Shown: positions 24,543 through 32,186 of the stretch, piece by piece
Position numbering within the stretch: position 1 is the first letter of the stretch
Layout of the letters: each line of letters begins with the position of its first letter
Source of the DNA: Cyanobacteria bacterium REEB67
Lineage (GTDB): Bacteria; Cyanobacteriota; Vampirovibrionia; Obscuribacterales; Obscuribacteraceae
Direction of reading: 5' to 3'
NCBI GenBank assembly: GCA_018971775.1
Contig: JAGXAB010000002.1
Location: 67,001 to 131,000, forward strand
Length of the DNA: 64,000 nt
The notes under the pieces: model-generated
What the model was told of the DNA's origin: nothing
What the model saw: only the letters and a program-made list of their open reading frames with translations
Database searches by the model: none
Made by a program: the position numbers and the translations under genes

Positions 24543-26144
24543 CTAAGGAGCATCGACGATGGAATCGAATCTAAATTCGCACTGCGCCAGGCCAACGGGC
24601 ACGCGCAACAGACAAGCACTGCCTTTTGATAAACCGCCGGCGTCAAAATACAGCGAGCCGTTAATTGTCTGTCCCGGAGCGATATCGCATGGTCCGAGAC
24701 TCTGCGATCTGATCGTCTCAGCTTTAGCTTTGCCGTTATCCTGTATTTGCTGCGCCTTGGCAAAAGCACGCGCTTCGGCGATCGGGTCGGGCACTTGCAT
24801 AGTCGAAAACTGGTGATAGTCGCCATTTCGATTGCGCGAAAAACTGGTCATGCCACCATTGTAAAAACTACTATTCATCGGATAGCCGCCACCATAGCCG
24901 TAACCATACATCGGCATATTGCCCATGGTCGTACTGCTCACGGTCTGCGTAGCACCCTGTCCCCAGAAGCGCACCCATTTGGCTTTGCCCTCGGCTTTCT
25001 TTTCGACCTTCGCGGCAAGCTCGGTCGGCTGCACGAGTTTGGCCCAGGTCGCCTTAGGATTGAGCACAATCAAGACCGGCTGCCGGCCGAGAAATTGGAT
25101 TGGCTGACTAGTTTTATTGGTGACAGTGACCGATGCTTGAATCAACTGCTTTGTTATTTTATCGCGCACGACGGCACATTGTATGGCGATATCACCAAGG
25201 TCCATGACTTTCACTTGCACGCCGTTCTGGAAATTTTTACTGGACCAGGGTGAACCATCCCAGTATTTATAAGTAGGGCTGAGCCAATACGGACCAGGTG
25301 AATAAGGCCTCGACAGAGCGCGCGTGCCATTTTTAATCGCCAGCGCCTGCGAAAAATGCGCCGTCGCGCCGGTTTGATCCCCAAGTTTATACAGGACCGC
25401 ACCCAGACTGCCCTGTATGTCGGCTACGTTGAGGGGACTGAGCGAATGCGAACCGTTAACCTCGCTCAAGGCCTCTTCGAGCAGCCCTTTGGCGGCGGGA
25501 TAATCCCCGGCTTCAGCCTTGAGGCCGGCACTATGACTCATGCAACCGATCAACCGCCAGGTTTGACGATCTACCGCGTGCAGTTCCTTAAGCAAAACAA
25601 TCGCCTGCCCGAGATAGCTTTGAGCGTCATCGAGCTTACCAAGCGCCTCGGCCAACCAGGCCTGATCATCGAGAGCGCGAGCCCTCAATTCTTTCAGGTC
25701 ATCGGCATTGTAACCGGTACCGGTCGGAGCCAGGCCGTCGAGGATTTTGCCGAGCCTTTTGTTTTCAGTGGCAGCACTGGATAATTGTCCCTGCCAGATC
25801 AACGCCTCAACGAGAGCGGTGCGCAAATAAGCTTCGCCAAAAGCACCACGCGCACTATCGTATGCGCTCAATTTTGAAGTAATGAGCGATTGCGCAGTGG
25901 CATAGTCGGAGGTATCGAGGGCATTCTCGACACCTTCGTCTTGATAAGCCGGACCCTTGCTGCCAACAGCCAGAGTGGTCGTCGATAAATTGACCGGCGA
26001 CCCACCCATAAGAGGCGCCGTCACATTAACGGCATCTGCCGTCCAGGGATCATAAGCAACGGCCGGTAAAATAGGGCCGGTACTGCAGCCGGCGACAATC
26101 ATACCGCTCAGAGAAAGGGCCCGCACCGAGAGTAGCCGTCGCAT
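24543..26144 (-). CDS. lipoprotein with TPR-like repeats
   Basis: A 533-residue protein with a lipoprotein signal: MRRLLSVRALSLSG, a hydrophobic stretch, then the lipobox IVAGC, so it should be lipid-anchored outside the inner membrane. Residues ~70-290 are helical repeats (ENALDTSDYATAQSLI, GKLDDAQSYLGQAIVLLKEL, SLGAVLYKLGDQTGATAHFS) typical of TPRs. The later part (~320-533) looks beta-rich, with VTVTNKTSQPIQFLGRQPVL and a Gly/Tyr/Met-rich insert near 415-430 (YGYGYGGGYPM). No enzyme motif is seen. It is first in the operon with the ROK kinase; a role in sensing or binding an extracellular ligand is possible, not shown. Confidence 0.8.
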   Translation of the reverse strand: MRRLLSVRALSLSGMIVAGCSTGPILPAVAYDPWTADAVNVTAPLMGGSPVNLSTTTLAVGSKGPAYQDEGVENALDTSDYATAQSLITSKLSAYDSARGAFGEAYLRTALVEALIWQGQLSSAATENKRLGKILDGLAPTGTGYNADDLKELRARALDDQAWLAEALGKLDDAQSYLGQAIVLLKELHAVDRQTWRLIGCMSHSAGLKAEAGDYPAAKGLLEEALSEVNGSHSLSPLNVADIQGSLGAVLYKLGDQTGATAHFSQALAIKNGTRALSRPYSPGPYWLSPTYKYWDGSPWSSKNFQNGVQVKVMDLGDIAIQCAVVRDKITKQLIQASVTVTNKTSQPIQFLGRQPVLIVLNPKATWAKLVQPTELAAKVEKKAEGKAKWVRFWGQGATQTVSSTTMGNMPMYGYGYGGGYPMNSSFYNGGMTSFSRNRNGDYHQFSTMQVPDPIAEARAFAKAQQIQDNGKAKAETIRSQSLGPCDIAPGQTINGSLYFDAGGLSKGSACLLRVPVGLAQCEFRFDSIVDAP

Positions 26145-26277
26145 AAAGTTGCTCCTGAATATGATCCATGTGAACAGGCGCCAAGTAAGCGCTCAACTGG
26201 CAAAATCATACAATATAGAAGCCGGATTTATCGCAGCAAGGTGACGGCTAACAAAAGTCGCAGGCATGCTCCAGGCC

Positions 26278-27108
26278 TCAGCCCAGGGCTGCTTGACCGG
26301 CTCGGGGGCGATCGTAAACACCTCCATGACTGCCATGGCCCCGCAATAAAGTCAGCTTCGGGCGAAGCGCCTGTACTTTGCTGCAAATTAGCGTCCCTTG
26401 ATCGTGGAGGGCAAAGGTGCTGCGCACTCGCACAGGCAGATTGAAATTCTGAGCGACGATGACAGCTCTTGGATGAATGACCTGCGCACCGTTTTCAGCC
26501 AGGTGCAAACAATCGACAAAGGAAATTTCATCGTACTTAATTGCGTCGCTGTGCTTATTTGGATCGCAATCATAGATGCCGTCGACATCGGTGAAGATGT
26601 CGCACGACACAGCTTGCACGGCGGCGGCGAGGGCGACAGCCGTAGTATCGGAGCCACCGCGACCGAGCGTAGCAATGTTACCGCCGGTGGTCGCACCCTG
26701 GAAGCCGGCCACCACAAGTACATCGTGATCTTCGAAGGCTTTGTGGATGCAATCAGCGTCGATGTTCAATATATTGGCGTCGCTGTGACAATCATCGGTG
26801 ACGATTCCGGCCTGGGCGCCGGTAAAGGAGCGGGCATTTATACCGGCATCCTTCAATAAAATCGAAAGCAAAGCGATCGTCACTTGTTCGCCGGTGGCGA
26901 GCAGCACATCGAGCTCCTGCTTCGCCGGTGCGTCGGAACATTGAGTCGCCAGCTGCACAAGCCGATCGGTGCTGTCACCCATGGCCGACACTACGACGAT
27001 CGTTTTACATGCGCGCGCCGATTTCTCGACAATCGATGCGACATGCCGCAAACGCTGCACGTTTTTTACGGACGTGCCGCCAAACTTTAATACTGCAATA
27101 TTTGACAT
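26278..27108 (-). CDS. lysC: aspartokinase, catalytic domain only (no ACT domains)
   Basis: Aspartokinase phosphorylates aspartate, the entry to Met, Thr and Lys synthesis. The catalytic domain is intact: KFGGTSV at the start, VVVSAMGDSTDRL, LLATGEQV, TLGRGGSDTTA, FTDVDGIYDCDP and AQVIHPRAV. The protein stops at residue 276, where the two C-terminal ACT domains would begin; typical LysC has ~400. No ACT-like reading exists in other frames in the 130 bp downstream, so a simple frameshift does not explain it. It should lack ordinary Lys/Thr feedback inhibition. It is the second gene of the attenuator-led methionine operon, 38 nt after the PLP enzyme. Confidence 0.88.
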   Translation of the reverse strand: MSNIAVLKFGGTSVKNVQRLRHVASIVEKSARACKTIVVVSAMGDSTDRLVQLATQCSDAPAKQELDVLLATGEQVTIALLSILLKDAGINARSFTGAQAGIVTDDCHSDANILNIDADCIHKAFEDHDVLVVAGFQGATTGGNIATLGRGGSDTTAVALAAAVQAVSCDIFTDVDGIYDCDPNKHSDAIKYDEISFVDCLHLAENGAQVIHPRAVIVAQNFNLPVRVRSTFALHDQGTLICSKVQALRPKLTLLRGHGSHGGVYDRPRAGQAALG

Positions 27109-27146
27109 GATTATTTCCTTTGATCCAAAAGTTTCTGGTGTCAGTT

Positions 27147-28406
27147 TTAGCGGGCGCCAACCAGCGCCACAGCCTTGGGTTCAGCCTTTATCGAGCCTGG
27201 AGCTTTTGCTGCTTTGTCGAGACCTTGCTCGAGGTCGGCAATCAAATCGGAGGCACCTTCGATACCGACGGAGAGCCTGATCAAACCTTCTGTGATACCA
27301 CAGTGTTCCTGCACGTCGCGCGGGATGGGAGCATGAGTCATGCTTGATGGATGGCAGAGCAATGATTTTACGCCGCCGAGACTTTCAGCCAGTTGGAATA
27401 ATCTGGTGTTGTTGACCAGGGCACGGGCGCCTTCGAGACCGCCCTTGACGACAAATGAAACCATGCCGCCAAAACCGCTCATCTGCCTCTTGGCCAGATC
27501 ATGCTGTGGGTGCGACGTCAGACCGGGATAGTAGACTTCTTGCACCTGACCGTGCTGTTCGAGAAACTGCGCGACAGCGATAGCATTGCGCTCGTGCTCT
27601 CTCATACGCAGCGCCAGAGTCTTCAAACCGCGCAGGGCGAGATAGCAATCGAAAGGACCGGGGACTGCGCCGGTGGCATTTTGAGTGAATTTGATTTGCT
27701 CATAGAGCTCTTCATCACTGGTGATCACGGCACCACCGATAATGTCACTGTGACCGCTCAAGTATTTAGTCGTACTGTGCACAATGACATTGGCGCCAAA
27801 TTCCAGAGGACGCTGGAAATACGGAGTGGCGAAAGTATTGTCGACAACGTAAATCAGATTATGAGCTTTGGCCAGGTCGCCTACTGCCTTTAGATCGGCC
27901 AGACGGAGGAGCGGATTGGTCGGTGTTTCGAGCCAGACCAGTCGTGTAGCGGGCGTGATCGCCGCTTCTACTTCATCGATATTGCGGGTGTTCACATAAG
28001 TGAAGCGGATATCATAACGACTGAAGACGCGTTCAAAAAGTCTGTAAACGCCTCCGTAGACGTCCTCGCCGACAATTACATGGTCACCGGCTTTGAGAAT
28101 ACCGGCGACGACCGAGACCGCCGCCAGACCGGAGGCGCAAGCGACGCCATATTTGGCGTTCTCGAGGGAGGCCAGGCAATCTTCGAGGGCGGTGCGAGTG
28201 GGATTGTGAGTGCGAGCGTATTGATAGCCTTTGTTTTTGCCAAGCTCTTCCAGGACAAATGTAGAAGTCTGGAAAATTGGCGTGATTAGCGCCCCGGTGG
28301 TGGGATCTGGGCCCTGGGCCTCATGGATCGCTCGGGTGGCGAAGTCGAGCACCTGGTCGTTATTACACTGCTCGTTATTACATTGATTGGTGTTTGCGTC
28401 TGACAT
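27147..28406 (-). CDS. metB: cystathionine gamma-synthase / beta-lyase family PLP enzyme
   Basis: A 419-residue Cys/Met-metabolism PLP enzyme. Signatures: YQYARTHNPTRTALE, ACASGLAAV, the active-site TPTNPLL region, VVDNTFATPYFQRPLEFG, the PLP Lys in HSTTKYLSGHSD, and SLLCHPSSMTHAPIP. This family makes cystathionine from an activated homoserine or cleaves it; motifs alone do not separate gamma-synthase from gamma- or beta-lyase, so the symbol is provisional. Its place with aspartokinase behind a Met-rich leader favours methionine synthesis. AGGAG lies 8 nt before the ATG, directly after the attenuator T-run. The first ~18 residues are an Asn/Gln/Cys-rich extension with repeated QCNNE. Confidence 0.9.
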   Translation of the reverse strand: MSDANTNQCNNEQCNNDQVLDFATRAIHEAQGPDPTTGALITPIFQTSTFVLEELGKNKGYQYARTHNPTRTALEDCLASLENAKYGVACASGLAAVSVVAGILKAGDHVIVGEDVYGGVYRLFERVFSRYDIRFTYVNTRNIDEVEAAITPATRLVWLETPTNPLLRLADLKAVGDLAKAHNLIYVVDNTFATPYFQRPLEFGANVIVHSTTKYLSGHSDIIGGAVITSDEELYEQIKFTQNATGAVPGPFDCYLALRGLKTLALRMREHERNAIAVAQFLEQHGQVQEVYYPGLTSHPQHDLAKRQMSGFGGMVSFVVKGGLEGARALVNNTRLFQLAESLGGVKSLLCHPSSMTHAPIPRDVQEHCGITEGLIRLSVGIEGASDLIADLEQGLDKAAKAPGSIKAEPKAVALVGAR

Positions 28407-28419
28407 GATTTTTTCTCCT

Positions 28420-28454
28420 AAAAAAAACTCCCCCTCTCGTCAGAGAGGGGGAGT
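28420..28454 (-). terminator. intrinsic terminator in the metB-lysC leader (attenuator)
   Basis: Read on the minus strand, ACTCCCCCTCTC pairs perfectly with GAGAGGGGGAGT over a TGAC loop (12 bp), followed by a run of Ts and immediately by the AGGAG ribosome site of the PLP enzyme gene. A full-strength terminator between a promoter and the first structural gene must be conditional, so this is an attenuator. Confidence 0.85.
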
Positions 28455-28478
28455 CGTGCACTGTATTTGGTCTACCGC

Positions 28479-28562
28479 TTAGCTGCAGTATGGGTGCATG
28501 AACTCGGCCTCCCTGGCAGGAAAGCTACGCATGTTCATGGTCATAGTGGCGCGGTTGTTCAT
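28479..28562 (-). CDS. Met-rich leader peptide of the metB-lysC operon
   Basis: A 27-codon ORF in the leader reads MNNRATMTMNMRSF and then PAREAEFMHPYCS, with five Met codons, three of them at positions 7, 9 and 11. It ends in TAA 24 nt before the attenuator stem. The predicted promoter places the transcription start on the A of its ATG, so the mRNA would be leaderless; no ribosome site is seen. A short GGGAG inside it (28509-28513, minus strand) can pair with CTCCC in the 5' arm of the terminator, a possible antiterminator. The placement matches classic amino-acid attenuation, here with Met as the sensed residue. Translation is inferred, not shown. Confidence 0.55.
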   Translation of the reverse strand: MNNRATMTMNMRSFPAREAEFMHPYCS

Positions 28563-28568
28563 GACGCT

Positions 28569-28596
28569 ATTATGACTGCCTCAAATCGAATGTCAA
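28569..28596 (-). promoter_or_regulatory. sigma70-type promoter of the metB-lysC leader
   Basis: On the minus strand a perfect TTGACA (28596-28591) is followed after 16 nt by CATAAT (28574-28569); TAATAG with an 18-nt spacer is an overlapping option. The first option puts +1 at about 28562, the first base of the leader ORF. Confidence 0.7.
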
Positions 28597-28672
28597 TTGA
28601 AATGCTTTTTTTGTAAAGCAAGTCAAAAAAACAAAGCCAACTTGAAAAAACGCTATATAAAGACTGCCGCCG

Positions 28673-29077
28673 CTAAAATACTTTTTTGAAAAAGTGCTTG
28701 GTGGCGTCGAGACCTTTATGAATACCGTGGCCTGTATAGTCGATACCTTTTTTAGTGCCGTCCACCGTGTAGTCGACGCCCTTCTTCGTGCCGTCGACAG
28801 CATAGTTGACGCCTTTCTTGGTGCCACCGACTGTATAATCGATGCCTTTCTTCGTACCGTTAACCGATGTCCGCACTACTTTTTTAGTGCCATCGGCAGT
28901 GGTGTCAATACCTTTTTTGGTACCCTCCACAGTCACACCGGCGCCCTTCTTGACACCGCGCGTCACATAGCCGTCTTCAGCCGATGTCGGCGGCATCGCA
29001 AGCATCACCGCGCCCAGATTAAGAGCGGTGACCGCAACGATAAACATCACACGCTTCGATTTTTCGTTCATGTTCAC
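28673..29077 (-). CDS. secreted protein of eight 11-residue repeats
   Basis: A 134-residue protein: a signal peptide (hydrophobic VMFIVAVTALNLGAVMLAM, cleavage near TSAED) followed by eight consecutive 11-residue units from about residue 41. The first is GVKKGAGVTVE; later ones follow GTKKGIDYTVD and the last is GIHKGLDATKH. The invariant features are Gly-Thr-Lys-Lys-Gly, a hydrophobic residue, and an acidic or polar end. The 11-residue period with a TKxGV core recalls alpha-synuclein and LEA-type repeats that form 11/3 amphipathic helices on membranes; this is an analogy of pattern only. Its GTG start shares four bases with the stop of the upstream glucosidase gene (ATG at 29071 possible). 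Confidence 0.8.
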   Translation of the reverse strand: MNMNEKSKRVMFIVAVTALNLGAVMLAMPPTSAEDGYVTRGVKKGAGVTVEGTKKGIDTTADGTKKVVRTSVNGTKKGIDYTVGGTKKGVNYAVDGTKKGVDYTVDGTKKGIDYTGHGIHKGLDATKHFFKKVF

Positions 29078-30837
29078 TTAAGCTCCGCAATATAAACACC
29101 AAAGGGTTCAAGGACGACAGATCCGCCCGTGGCCTCTGCGACACCTTCTTTGAGCAGGACATTTTTCTCAGCCGCGCCAAAATCAGCACCACCAATCTCA
29201 GGTTTGAAAGTCTGCTTTTTATCGCTGAAATTCAAAACGACGACAGCCTTACTGCTGCCCTCTTTACGCAGATAGGCAAAGACATTTTCGTCCTTTGTAT
29301 TAATTGGCTCGTAAGAACCAGTTTTGAAAGGTTCCTTCGTGCGCATGGCAATCAACTTTTTGTAGACATTCAGCAACGAATTAGGCTCTTTTGATTCCGC
29401 CTCGACGTTGTGCGAAGTAAAACTGGCAGGCGGATTCAACCACGGTTTAGCGGTACTAAATCCAGCATGCTCGCCTGCTGTCCATTGCATAGGTGTGCGC
29501 TCACCGTCACGACCTTTTTCCTTGGGCCAACCGATTTTGCCAATTGGATCGAAGACGTCTTCGACGCGTTTGGGATCATTGTTTTCCATCCCCAACTCTT
29601 CACCGTAATACATGAGTGGAGTACCGCGGATGGTGAGCAGCATCGCCGCCATCAATTTAGCAATGGCATCGTTATTGGTGCCATTACCGTAGCGGACATA
29701 ATGGCGAATCTGATCATGATTGCTGAAGAAGTAGAGCGGCCAGCCCTTAGCCGGATTGGCGTCCCATTCGCCGACCAACTTGCGGAAGTCTACCGCGGAG
29801 CGCTTATTGGCATAAGCAAAGAAGAAATTCATCGGCAATTGAATCTCATCGAGATTGGCGCCGTACATGGACGAGATTTTTTTGACGTCCGGTCCGGCGG
29901 TTTCACCGATCAATACAGGATGGTCGGCTCCAGGGAAAGCATCGAGCACAGACCGTAGCTCGCGCATAATGTCGTGCACTTCCGGATACTGATCGTTATA
30001 TTTGTACTCGGTATTTGGATCGCCGTAGGCATTAGTCCCCGGCAAAACAGGATTGTCGTGTAGCTCGGTGTCCTCAAAGAGACAACCGACAGCGTCAAGA
30101 CGGAAGCCGGCAACACCGCGCTTCAGCCAGAATTTCGCCACTTCCATCATCGCCTTGCGCAGCTCGGGATTTCTCCAGTTGAGGTCGGGCTGTTCGGCAT
30201 AGAAAAAGTGATAGTAATACTGATTTGTTTTTGGATCGAGCTTCCAGGCGGAATGACCAAAAAGCGATTGCCAGTTATTGGGCGGGCCGCCATTCTTGCC
30301 ATCGCGCCAGATGTACCAGTCACGCTTCGGATCGGTTTTAGACGAAGCGGAAGCGAGAAACCAGGGATGTTTGTCCGAAGTGTGGTTGACGACAAAATCC
30401 ATGACTATTTTGATATTGCGCTTTTTAGCCTCGGCAACAAGACGGTCAAAATCAGCCATGGTGCCGTATTCCGGCGCGATAGCGCAATAGTCCGCAATGT
30501 CGTATCCGAAATCCACCTGGGGAGAAGGGTAGCAAGGCGTCAACCAGATAGCGTCGATGCCCAGGTCATGGAGGTAATCGAGCTTAGAAGTGATGCCATT
30601 GATATCGCCGATGCCGTCGCCATTTGAGTCTTTGAAGCTGCGCGGATAAATCTCATAGAAAACCGCATGCTGCCACCAGGGGGCGTTAGACTTGGCAGAA
30701 ACACTGGCACCGGCGGCGATTGGGGCTCCCACCTGGGTAAGCATAGCCAGTGACAGAGATAGGATACTGGCCAACGCGACCTTGCGATAAGACCAAGAAT
30801 GAGATTTAGCGAGGGATTTGACGGCTGATTTAAACAT
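29074..30837 (-). CDS. secreted GH13 alpha-glucosidase / alpha-amylase family enzyme
   Basis: A ~587-residue glycoside hydrolase family 13 enzyme acting on alpha-glucosidic bonds, probably of malto-oligosaccharides, trehalose or sucrose. After a long signal peptide (basic start, then VALASILSLSLAMLTQVGA), the barrel shows VFYEIYPRSFKDSNGDGIGD, DFVVNHTS, GFRLDAVG with the nucleophile Asp, LIGET with the acid/base Glu, and FSNHDQ with the third carboxylate. RDGERTPMQW is typical of the oligo-1,6-glucosidase/trehalulose-synthase group. The ATG at 30837 is chosen because it gives a proper signal peptide; an earlier in-frame start exists at 30894. It overlaps the repeat-protein gene downstream. 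Confidence 0.93.
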   Translation of the reverse strand: MFKSAVKSLAKSHSWSYRKVALASILSLSLAMLTQVGAPIAAGASVSAKSNAPWWQHAVFYEIYPRSFKDSNGDGIGDINGITSKLDYLHDLGIDAIWLTPCYPSPQVDFGYDIADYCAIAPEYGTMADFDRLVAEAKKRNIKIVMDFVVNHTSDKHPWFLASASSKTDPKRDWYIWRDGKNGGPPNNWQSLFGHSAWKLDPKTNQYYYHFFYAEQPDLNWRNPELRKAMMEVAKFWLKRGVAGFRLDAVGCLFEDTELHDNPVLPGTNAYGDPNTEYKYNDQYPEVHDIMRELRSVLDAFPGADHPVLIGETAGPDVKKISSMYGANLDEIQLPMNFFFAYANKRSAVDFRKLVGEWDANPAKGWPLYFFSNHDQIRHYVRYGNGTNNDAIAKLMAAMLLTIRGTPLMYYGEELGMENNDPKRVEDVFDPIGKIGWPKEKGRDGERTPMQWTAGEHAGFSTAKPWLNPPASFTSHNVEAESKEPNSLLNVYKKLIAMRTKEPFKTGSYEPINTKDENVFAYLRKEGSSKAVVVLNFSDKKQTFKPEIGGADFGAAEKNVLLKEGVAEATGGSVVLEPFGVYIAELK

Positions 30838-31046
30838 GGCTTTTTTCCAATAGGCGGCAGACTGCCAGGGACCGGGAACGCTTGGACGGGACACCTTTAA
30901 GCATCATAAAAGGACTGAAATATGGTATCAGCTTGGAAAGCAGCCTGATGGAAAAGGCCACTACCTGGAACTTTGAGGCTTGCCGGCGGTCTGCATCACT
31001 GGAAGCCAAGCATTTTTGGCATAAGTTAAGCACCAGGAGCATCACC

Positions 31047-31313
31047 ATGGCCATTCAACAACCAGAAAGTCCGGTGGGACGTTCGGAAACCTTTCCCGCA
31101 AACGAAAACAGCACTTTCCCAAACAAAAGTACAACTAACGCTATCGTCATCATGTGCATCGTGATCGCGGCAGTAGTTGCCATTTTTGCGATGATGTCAC
31201 CAAAAGTCGGCCCCGGTAATGAAATGAAAACCACACCGACAATGGACACCATGCCTATTCGCCAGAGCGCAGCCCCCAACGGCACGGCCGAACAACAGCC
31301 TCCAGCAAAATAA
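31047..31313 (+). CDS. small single-pass membrane protein
   Basis: An 88-residue protein with AGGAG 8 nt before its ATG. A hydrophilic N-terminal ~38 residues precede one membrane helix (NAIVIMCIVIAAVVAIFAMM), then a Pro/Thr-rich hydrophilic tail (GNEMKTTPTMDTMPIRQS). No family is recognised. It is divergent from the glucosidase gene. The open frame extends upstream to 30882, but that part overlaps the glucosidase start region and lacks a ribosome site. Confidence 0.6.
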   Translation: MAIQQPESPVGRSETFPANENSTFPNKSTTNAIVIMCIVIAAVVAIFAMMSPKVGPGNEMKTTPTMDTMPIRQSAAPNGTAEQQPPAK

Positions 31314-31626
31314 AATAAGGTATGGCGATCCGATAAATTGTAATCGCTTGTAATTTGCCGACGATTTAATCGGGATTTCCGGAACTATTTATCGACGTCC
31401 ATGTCCTATAGATCCAGAGCAGCCAATCAGTGCCACACGACCGGTTGCTCGGCTATCCGATCCAACCCTGACGATAGCCACTAAAAGAAATCATTCTCAG
31501 GCATCGATGCTATCGGTGCCTGTTCTATTTGGTGTCACTGAGAAACAAATCGGTCCAACCATGCCATCAAATCTGAAGGCATCAACTGGACCAGATATTT
31601 GTTCAGAATCGGCTCCGACGCGGTTA
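31314..31626. other. intergenic stretch, 313 bp, nothing clear
   Basis: It lies between two convergent genes. It holds a TTGTAAT pair 10 bp apart (near 31339) and mostly unstructured sequence. No ORF with a ribosome site, no tRNA and no strong hairpin with a T-run was found. Confidence 0.4.
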
Positions 31627-32163
31627 TTAGCGAGCCATATCGGTAGTTTCAACAGTTGTTTGGCGCACTGTCGTTTCAGTCACATCACTGGGACTGACCG
31701 TTGTTTCTGTGACCGTTTCAGTCGGCGCAGGAGTAACAACTGTTACGGGGGCGACCGGCACTGCAGGTGTGGTCGTCTGACTGAGCGGTACACCAACTAC
31801 GGCACCGGAGGAAGTGTTTACGACGTCGGTTTTATCTGAGTGACGACTCAAACGTGCTTCAAACAGGTCTAGACTTTTCTGAATGTTATCGTAACCACCG
31901 CTCGTCAATCCGGAAGAACGATTCCGGAAGTCAGTTTCACGGGTCAAGATACCATCGAGGTCGCGCTGCATGGACGACAGCTCGGTAGAGTCAATCAGAC
32001 CACCATTGAAAGCAGCAGTAAGTCTCGTCTGGAGACTGGCTTCACGAGCGTGCAGGTCGCCCTGAACAGGTTGGTTGTTGTCGATCTGCGACTGCGCAAA
32101 GGCCGGGGCACCAAGCATCAATGCGGCAAACACAGTTGACGCGACTCTTGTACGAATATTCAT
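31627..32163 (-). CDS. secreted protein with Thr/Val/Pro-rich tail
   Basis: A 178-residue protein with a clear signal peptide (MNIRTRVAS, a hydrophobic core, cleavage after AFA). The mature part has a helical section (~30-115: LHAREASLQTRLTAAFNGG, DLDGILTRETDFRN) followed by a low-complexity tail rich in Thr, Val and Pro (VTVVTPAPTETVTETTV). GGAGG sits 8 nt before the ATG at 32163. Function unknown; the tail could span the cell wall or envelope. It lies 23 nt downstream of the membrane-protein pair and may share their transcript. Confidence 0.7.
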   Translation of the reverse strand: MNIRTRVASTVFAALMLGAPAFAQSQIDNNQPVQGDLHAREASLQTRLTAAFNGGLIDSTELSSMQRDLDGILTRETDFRNRSSGLTSGGYDNIQKSLDLFEARLSRHSDKTDVVNTSSGAVVGVPLSQTTTPAVPVAPVTVVTPAPTETVTETTVSPSDVTETTVRQTTVETTDMAR

Positions 32164-32186
32164 GTCAAATCCTCCAATCTTCGATT

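Noticed and set aside
26145..26277. Missing ACT domains of the aspartokinase in another frame
   Set aside because: The 130-bp gap is too short and none of the six frames reads like an ACT domain.
28404..28600. A SAM riboswitch in front of the methionine operon
   Set aside because: I could not find the core of SAM-I, SAM-II or related folds by eye; the Met-rich ORF and spacing fit attenuation better. A covariance-model search would settle it.
30882..31046. N-terminal extension of the small membrane protein at 31047
   Set aside because: It overlaps the glucosidase promoter/start region, lacks a ribosome site, and AGGAG precedes the ATG at 31047.
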